Below, piece after piece: positions 59,215-64,000 of a DNA stretch of 64,000 bases (its first letter is position 1; every line of letters starts with the position of its first letter). A program made the position numbers and the translations under genes. The notes beneath the pieces are model-generated. The model was not told where the DNA came from. It made no database searches and saw nothing but the letters and a program-made list of their open reading frames with translations. Origin of the DNA: Gammaproteobacteria bacterium (GTDB lineage: Bacteria > Pseudomonadota > Gammaproteobacteria > Pseudomonadales > Pseudohongiellaceae); contig JABJIC010000028.1 of the NCBI GenBank assembly GCA_018661465.1, positions 1 through 64,000 on the forward strand. Reading direction: 5' to 3'.

Positions 59215-60783
59215 TTATTTTTTCTGATTGGCTCTTTCTTGCTCAACTAAAACTCGGCGTAAAATTTTCCCGGATGCTGCCTTAGGGATTTCATCAACGA
59301 TATCGAGTTTTCTAATTTTCTTATGTGGTGCAACCTGATCCGCAATAAATTTCATGATCTCTTCAGGGCTGATTTCCTCTTTCAAAACTACAAAAGCTTT
59401 TGGAATTTCGCCGGCTTCCTCATCGGGGCTGGGTATAACAGCGGCATCGGCAATGGCACTGTGACTGACCAATAAAGCTTCCAGTTCAGCCGGAGCGACT
59501 TGATAGCCTTTGTATTTAATAAGTTCCTTAACGCGATCTACGATGTAAAAACAGCCGTCGTCGTCGGCATATCCGATATCACCCGTATGAAACCAACCTT
59601 CGTCGTCTATACAATTGCGAGTTGCTTCTTCGTTATTGAGATAGCCTGGCATAACGTGAGGACCAGCTATGAGAACTTCTCCGCGCTGGTTGGCTCCAAG
59701 TTGCTCACCTGTTTCCGGGTCAACTATTTTGGATGCGGTATTGGGTAGAACCGGTCCTACTGCGCCCGGTTTGTTGCTGATACCGTCGGCAGGATTAACG
59801 TGGGAAGCGCCAGCGACTTCGGTGAGCCCATAGCCTTGATGAATTTTGCAGTCAAGTCTCGCAGCGCAGGCTTGTTCTGTCTCTACTCCCAGAGGAGCCG
59901 CTCCACATCCGATTATTCTGACACTTGATAGATCGTAGTTTTCAACGAGAGGATGTTTCGCCAGGGCCAGTACAATGGGGGGTACTAAATTTAGGCAGGT
60001 GATTTTGTAGTCCTGCACCATCTGTAAAAAATGCTCCAGCTCAAACCGTGGCATTGTTACCAGTGTCGCACCGCGATAGATGGCGAGATTAAGAATAAGA
60101 ACCATGCCATAGATATGAAAGAAGGGGAGCACGCCAATCATGCTGTCAGTTTCATCGACTGGGTTAGGCTGGCAAGAGAGAACCATGTTGGCGATAAGGT
60201 TCTCATGGGTAAGCATGACGCCCTTTGAAAGCCCGGTTGTTCCACTGGAATAGGGTAGGGCGACTAAATCTTTCTTCGGATCAATTTCTATATTTGGAGC
60301 GCTTCCATCATTGTCTAGTAAATCGGAGAAGGGAGTCAGCCCCTCGGATTCGCCCAAAACAAATACTTCTTCGATACCGCACTCTTTTGCAGCAGGCAGT
60401 GCGCGATCGAGAAAATCTGGAATGGTTAAAAGGAATTTTGCTTTTGAGTCTTTAAATTGGTGGACTAAGTCTGATGTAGAGTACAGTGAATTTACAGTGG
60501 TGTTTATTCCCCCGGCAGAGGCAACGCCAAGGAATACCACTGCGTATTCAGGGACATTGGGCATAAATGTTGCGAAGACGTCACCTTTTTTGAATCCTCG
60601 CAGATGGAGGCCAGTAGCCATTTTGGCAATCAATTCCCGTAGTTGAAGATAGGAAATGCTGCGACCACTGATGCCGTCTACCAGAGCGGCTTTTTCGCCA
60701 AGTTCGTCCACTCGTGTAAGAACCACAGAAGTTAAGTCGCTCTCGGGCACTTGTATATCGGGTACTTTGCTTTTAAAAATCAC
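59215..60783 (-). CDS. AMP-dependent acyl-CoA synthetase (4-coumarate-CoA ligase-like)
   Basis: 522 residues of the ANL superfamily: SSGTTGLSKGVMLTH (P-loop, about 182-196), QGYGLTEVAGAS, HTGDIGY, the hinge VDRVKELIKYKGYQVAP, and the C-terminal lysine in IPKAASGKILRRVLV (about 505). The closeness to 4CL and firefly-type ligases means the substrate might be an aromatic or fatty acid. It is full length, unlike the shorter ligase at 8480. Co-directional with DUF1761. Confidence 0.93.
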   Translation of the reverse strand: MIFKSKVPDIQVPESDLTSVVLTRVDELGEKAALVDGISGRSISYLQLRELIAKMATGLHLRGFKKGDVFATFMPNVPEYAVVFLGVASAGGINTTVNSLYSTSDLVHQFKDSKAKFLLTIPDFLDRALPAAKECGIEEVFVLGESEGLTPFSDLLDNDGSAPNIEIDPKKDLVALPYSSGTTGLSKGVMLTHENLIANMVLSCQPNPVDETDSMIGVLPFFHIYGMVLILNLAIYRGATLVTMPRFELEHFLQMVQDYKITCLNLVPPIVLALAKHPLVENYDLSSVRIIGCGAAPLGVETEQACAARLDCKIHQGYGLTEVAGASHVNPADGISNKPGAVGPVLPNTASKIVDPETGEQLGANQRGEVLIAGPHVMPGYLNNEEATRNCIDDEGWFHTGDIGYADDDGCFYIVDRVKELIKYKGYQVAPAELEALLVSHSAIADAAVIPSPDEEAGEIPKAFVVLKEEISPEEIMKFIADQVAPHKKIRKLDIVDEIPKAASGKILRRVLVEQERANQKK

Positions 60784-60840
60784 GCTTTGGCCTTCCTTGC
60801 TTCCAATTATTATTTTAGGTCGTCACTACCTCAAGTCTTA

Positions 60841-61347
60841 TCAGCTTAACTTGTGAAACTCTTGATGGTATTTGATCGTTCCGGTCACTTCGTTCAAATA
60901 GTTTTTCACCAGCTCTTGGGCCATGAATACATCATCAGCAACATCGTATTCAGACTCTAACCCAAATTGAATAGCTGGAGCAAAATTGAATCGAGGATAA
61001 TAGGCTGAATGACCAAGAACTACCACAGCGCCCGTGTTCAATGCTTTGCATTGACTTAGTCCCTCCGCAACCAGGGCGGACCCTATTCCAGTATTCTGAT
61101 GCTCGGGTAGAACAGCCATAGGGGCAAGACCCATAATCTTAAGCAGAGGATGACCGTCAATGCTTACAGGAGAGAAGAAGATATGACCAATAAGCCCGTC
61201 TTTCGATTCTGCTACTAGGGAAATTGTGGGAATGGCATTTTTCCGAAGTCCATCAACCAGCTTTGCTTCTTCCTCTGCGGGGAAAGCTGAGCTGAGTATT
61301 CTGTATATAGTTTTGAGATCTGACGGCTGTTCGTTTCTAATTCTCAT
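60841..61347 (-). CDS. GNAT-family N-acetyltransferase (YhbS-like)
   Basis: 168 residues from the ATG at 61347, where GGAGATTGC precedes; the longer frame would overlap the MarC gene. Core motif A AVLPEHQNTGIGSALVAEGL (acetyl-CoA binding), then VVVLGHSAYYPRFNFAPA, typical of the YhbS group of GNATs. Substrate unknown. It starts 14 bp behind the MarC stop, co-directional. Confidence 0.88.
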   Translation of the reverse strand: MRIRNEQPSDLKTIYRILSSAFPAEEEAKLVDGLRKNAIPTISLVAESKDGLIGHIFFSPVSIDGHPLLKIMGLAPMAVLPEHQNTGIGSALVAEGLSQCKALNTGAVVVLGHSAYYPRFNFAPAIQFGLESEYDVADDVFMAQELVKNYLNEVTGTIKYHQEFHKLS

Positions 61348-61360
61348 GCAATCTCCGTAA

Positions 61361-62002
61361 TCAGGAGATGAGACCGCTTGCGGCAATACCATCAAAAATG
61401 AATTGCACGGCTAGTGCGGAGAGTAGAACGCCGAATATTCGCGATACTACGTGCATACCAGTTACTCCAACCACCTGTTGTATTTTTGTCGAAACAAATA
61501 GCAAGACTAGGGTCAGTAGAACCATAGCGAGTATGGAAGCAATAACTGTGGCTTGCAGGATCAGCTCTCCTTCGGTGTTCGCCATTAGCAACACCACAGC
61601 TCCCATAGCTCCTGGTCCTGCAATTAGCGGTGTGGCTAGAGGGAACACAGAAATATCCAGCTTGGACATGGCTTCGAGCTCTTCTTCATCGGTGGTGGAT
61701 GTGCTTCCGGAAGAGCGAGCAAAAACCATATCAATCCCGATTAGCAGCAGCAGAATTCCACCACCTGTGCGCAAGGCTGCCAATGAAATACCCAAGCCTG
61801 CCAATAAGAATTCTCCGAGCAGGGCAAACAAAACCAAGATGACAGCCGCTATTATCGAGCCACGTATGGCCATCTGCCGCTTTCTCTTGGGAGCTTCGCC
61901 GGCAGTAAGTGCTGCATAGACAACTGAGACATCCAGTGGCCCGATTGTGGCAAAGAGAGTTGTTAATGAGACAGTAGCTGTCCCCATAATTAGTTCATTC
62001 AT
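61361..62002 (-). CDS. marC: MarC-family integral membrane protein
   Basis: 213 residues with six transmembrane helices. Features of the MarC/SnatA family: IGPLDVSVVYAALT at the start and ISVFPLATPLIAGPGAMGAVVLL in the middle. The family is named after the mar locus, but its function is unproven; SnatA members may move amino acids. It sits between the racemase and the GNAT gene in a minus-strand cluster. Confidence 0.9.
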   Translation of the reverse strand: MNELIMGTATVSLTTLFATIGPLDVSVVYAALTAGEAPKRKRQMAIRGSIIAAVILVLFALLGEFLLAGLGISLAALRTGGGILLLLIGIDMVFARSSGSTSTTDEEELEAMSKLDISVFPLATPLIAGPGAMGAVVLLMANTEGELILQATVIASILAMVLLTLVLLFVSTKIQQVVGVTGMHVVSRIFGVLLSALAVQFIFDGIAASGLIS

Positions 62003-62053
62003 TGCTGCCTGCTTGTTCTTAGATAGATTGCTCTTTGATATTTAACTTTTCTA

Positions 62054-62752
62054 CTAATCATTTAAGAGTGCGTAGTTAACTGCCGCGCCGGCATGAATGG
62101 CAGTAGTGTCGTACAGAGGAACTTCAGTATGCTTCTGTTTCACCAGCAAGGGGATTTCGGTACAACCAAGGATTATGCATTCTGCACCCTGCTTGCGCAG
62201 GGAATCAATGATTTTTAGTACAAGCTCGCGGGACTCATCATTAATGATGCCCAGGCACAGTTCCTTATAGATAATGTCATGCATGACTTGTCTGTCGGCT
62301 TCCTCAGGAGTGAGAACCTCAATGCCATGGTTTTCATGAAGCCGTTTCTTATAAAAATCTTGCTCCATGGTGAATCGAGTTCCGAGTAAACCAACTCGCT
62401 TCATTTCGTCTTTAGACAATTGCTGAGCGGTGGCATCGGCAATATGTAGTAGCGGTATGGATACGCTGGAGCCAATTTCGTCAGCCACCTTATGCATAGT
62501 GTTAGTACATATGAGCAGAAAATCTGCTCCAGCGGCTTCCACGGATTTTGCGGCATCACCCAGAAGGGACGCTGTTTCCTGCCAGCCACCCTGTCGCTGA
62601 AGTTTTTCGATTTCATCGAAATCTACGCTGTACATGGCGATCTTTGCCGAGTGAAGACCGCCCAGATTTTGTTTGATTCCTTCGTTAATCAAATTGTAAT
62701 AAGTGCTGGTGGATTCCCAGCTCATTCCGCCGATCAAGCCGATGGTTTTCAT
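62054..62752 (-). CDS. Aspartate/glutamate racemase family protein
   Basis: 232 residues. Two-lobe racemase with catalytic cysteines in LLICTNTMHKVADEI (about 80) and IILGCTEIPLLV (about 192). The opening IGLIGGMSWESTSTYYNLINEGI is typical of the YgeA type. Interconverts D- and L-amino acids, probably aspartate or a broad set, without cofactor. Ahead of MarC on the same strand, so it may share a transcript. Confidence 0.92.
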   Translation of the reverse strand: MKTIGLIGGMSWESTSTYYNLINEGIKQNLGGLHSAKIAMYSVDFDEIEKLQRQGGWQETASLLGDAAKSVEAAGADFLLICTNTMHKVADEIGSSVSIPLLHIADATAQQLSKDEMKRVGLLGTRFTMEQDFYKKRLHENHGIEVLTPEEADRQVMHDIIYKELCLGIINDESRELVLKIIDSLRKQGAECIILGCTEIPLLVKQKHTEVPLYDTTAIHAGAAVNYALLND

Positions 62753-62784
62753 TGTGATTTAGCCTTTGTCAAAAACTGTTTTCT

Positions 62785-63774
62785 TCAAAATAGATGATCG
62801 GGTATGTCGATCTGTCTTTCCTGATAGTACCTGAGAGCGCCGGGGTGCAGTGGTATGGGGTTTCCCTTCAGAGCGTCTTCAATCGACATTTGCTTGGTTG
62901 CGCTGTGAATTTCCTGCAAGGTGGCAAGATTATCCCAGAGTAGGCGGGTAAGTTGATAGACAATTTCTTCGGGAACATCATCTCGAACAACAAATACATT
63001 GGGACTTGATGCGGTGGTAACTACTTCGTCCTGATAGGGGTAGGTTCCAGGTGCCAGATCATAAAAATCCCATAAGGGGTATTGCGCATTCACTGCATCC
63101 ATTTCTTGCTGAGAAAAATTCAGTACTCTCATGCGCCCGGCTAGCTGGGCGTATGCCTGGGTGATTGATGTTACCGGTGCTCCGGCAGGAACATTCATTC
63201 CTACTATGTTGCCGTCCTGAAGTGCACTGGCACTTGCTCCATACCCCATGTAGGCAAGATTAAATTTATTGGCATAGTCGATGCCAAGGGCATCCAATAT
63301 AAAGGCGCCGGTTTGTTCTGCACCTGAATTTCTCATGCCAAGAACATATCTTTCACCATCTAGATTATTCAGGTCGCTGAGGGTGCCATCCGTTACCAGT
63401 TCATTTAGTAATACGAAGTGTTCAACATTTGGCCACATGGCGCTGATGCTGCGCAGATGGGACTGGGGGTTGCGGATTGGTCCTTCGCCGTCCCAGGCCC
63501 AGGCTGCGAAAATCCCAAGAATTAGGCCGAACTGTGCCTGGTTATCCCGTAATAATTTAATATTTTCCATGGAGCCCGCGGAGCTAATTGCAGTGAGCGC
63601 GAAGGGGCTCTCTTCGGTGGCTGTGACCAGAGTAGACAGTGCAACACCCACCGGATAATAGGTGCCGCCGGTTGTGCCAGTGGTTAAGACATAGGTTCTG
63701 CGCACGCCGGCCTGATCAGAGCATGCGCTGAGGCTTAGAACTAGAATGGAAAGAATCAGAAAGTTACGCAACAA
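62785..63774 (-). CDS. TAXI-family TRAP transporter solute-binding lipoprotein
   Basis: 329 residues. Lipoprotein signal with the lipobox cysteine in LSLSACSDQ (about residue 18). The TAXI fold starts TYVLTTGTTGGTYYPVGVALSTLV, the most conserved motif, and continues GILGIFAAWAW-type and MGYGASASALQDGNIVGMNVPAGAPVT. It catches a small substrate, often glutamate, glutamine or other acids, and feeds a TRAP permease. No DctM/DctQ-like genes are in the window to its right. It follows the racemase region by 32 bp upstream on the same strand. Confidence 0.9.
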   Translation of the reverse strand: MLRNFLILSILVLSLSACSDQAGVRRTYVLTTGTTGGTYYPVGVALSTLVTATEESPFALTAISSAGSMENIKLLRDNQAQFGLILGIFAAWAWDGEGPIRNPQSHLRSISAMWPNVEHFVLLNELVTDGTLSDLNNLDGERYVLGMRNSGAEQTGAFILDALGIDYANKFNLAYMGYGASASALQDGNIVGMNVPAGAPVTSITQAYAQLAGRMRVLNFSQQEMDAVNAQYPLWDFYDLAPGTYPYQDEVVTTASSPNVFVVRDDVPEEIVYQLTRLLWDNLATLQEIHSATKQMSIEDALKGNPIPLHPGALRYYQERQIDIPDHLF

Positions 63775-63870
63775 ACCTGAGCTTCTTTTAAAAATTACAC
63801 ATGCCTCAGTCTACAATGCATGCTGAACTGGGGCTATGTGCAATTGTTCTTCTAGGTTTCAAGATTCTTG

Positions 63871-64000
63871 TTAACAAGAGCCTGACATTGAGCTTATCCA
63901 CTGTCGAATCAGGGCAACGCCTTCGGTATGAATTAACGAGCGGCCTAACTCGGGCATCATCTCATCAGGTTTGCTGGACTCCATTCTGTATACCAGAATT
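63871..64000 (-). CDS. C-terminus of a c-type cytochrome-like protein (SO2930-like), cut by window edge
   Basis: Reading the minus strand from the edge, a frame runs to TAA at 63873-63871 for 42 residues, including EMMPELGRSLIHTEGVALIRQWI. That matches the C-terminal helix after the distal haem of SO2930-like diheme cytochromes as I recall it, with MP(E/P)LGR... preceding the last helix. No haem motif is in the visible part. The gene continues beyond 64000. Confidence 0.55.
   Translation of the reverse strand, partial: ILVYRMESSKPDEMMPELGRSLIHTEGVALIRQWISSMSGSC

Noticed and set aside
1-64000. CRISPR array, prophage or integron
   Set aside because: No spaced identical repeats, cas, integrase, phage structural genes or attC-like sites were seen apart from the IS fragment at the left edge.

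Overview
The window looks like chromosomal DNA of a marine-type gammaproteobacterium. The base composition is moderate, and the genes include a TonB-dependent receptor, PQQ-type quinoproteins, a RimO, two DEAD-box helicases and a type IV pilin. A placement near the Cellvibrionales, OM182 or Pseudohongiellaceae is only an impression from family resemblance. I saw no rRNA, tRNA, CRISPR array or phage genes. All family calls were made by reading the sequence, without database searches.

Layout. 1-418: right end of an IS3-family element, followed by the truncated tail of a PilZ-like gene. 562-3755 (minus): a PQQ dehydrogenase followed by two YceI proteins. 4301-7188: a small secreted protein, a sterol-desaturase-family enzyme, a 44-residue shortened relative of encapsulated ferritin, and an RhlE-type helicase. 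7749-22125 is the most unusual part. It holds a thermostable-hemolysin-family protein, an AMP-forming ligase, a haem-oxygenase-like di-iron oxidase and an SDR, then a TPR protein and a PmrAB/QseBC-like two-component pair. A cupredoxin, an FTR1-type permease and an outer-membrane-like protein follow, and then a four-gene metal RND efflux operon. PmrA-type boxes (TTAAG-like half-sites 11 bp apart) lie before the biosynthetic operon, before the efflux operon and before the secreted protein at 4301. This suggests one envelope- or metal-responsive regulon.

22272-45824 is mostly accessory envelope and metabolic genes: DUF6454, YhhN, an SMP-30-like propeller, ArsC, LemA with DUF2207, the TonB receptor, a DmpA peptidase, an orphan NosR-like flavo-iron-sulfur protein and a cytochrome c/copper monooxygenase-like fusion. 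It also has a PHB-depolymerase-like esterase, a quinone oxidoreductase, a soluble-type PQQ sugar dehydrogenase, a transglutaminase, a FlgO/TPR protein and DeaD.

45866-52866: an acyl-CoA carboxylase beta subunit and a type IV pilin on the minus strand. Diverging from them is a sulfide-oxidation operon of persulfide dioxygenase, DUF442-SQR fusion and SulP transporter. It is preceded by a good sigma-54 promoter and a 29-codon membrane miniprotein gene. The SulP gene has no ordinary start codon where its conserved N-terminus begins. 52912-64000: a DUF1295 membrane enzyme, a crotonase, a divergent YHYH/YVTN pair, RimO, DUF1761, an acyl-CoA ligase, a GNAT, MarC, an Asp/Glu racemase and a TAXI receptor. 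The right edge carries the C-terminus of what is probably a c-type cytochrome protein.
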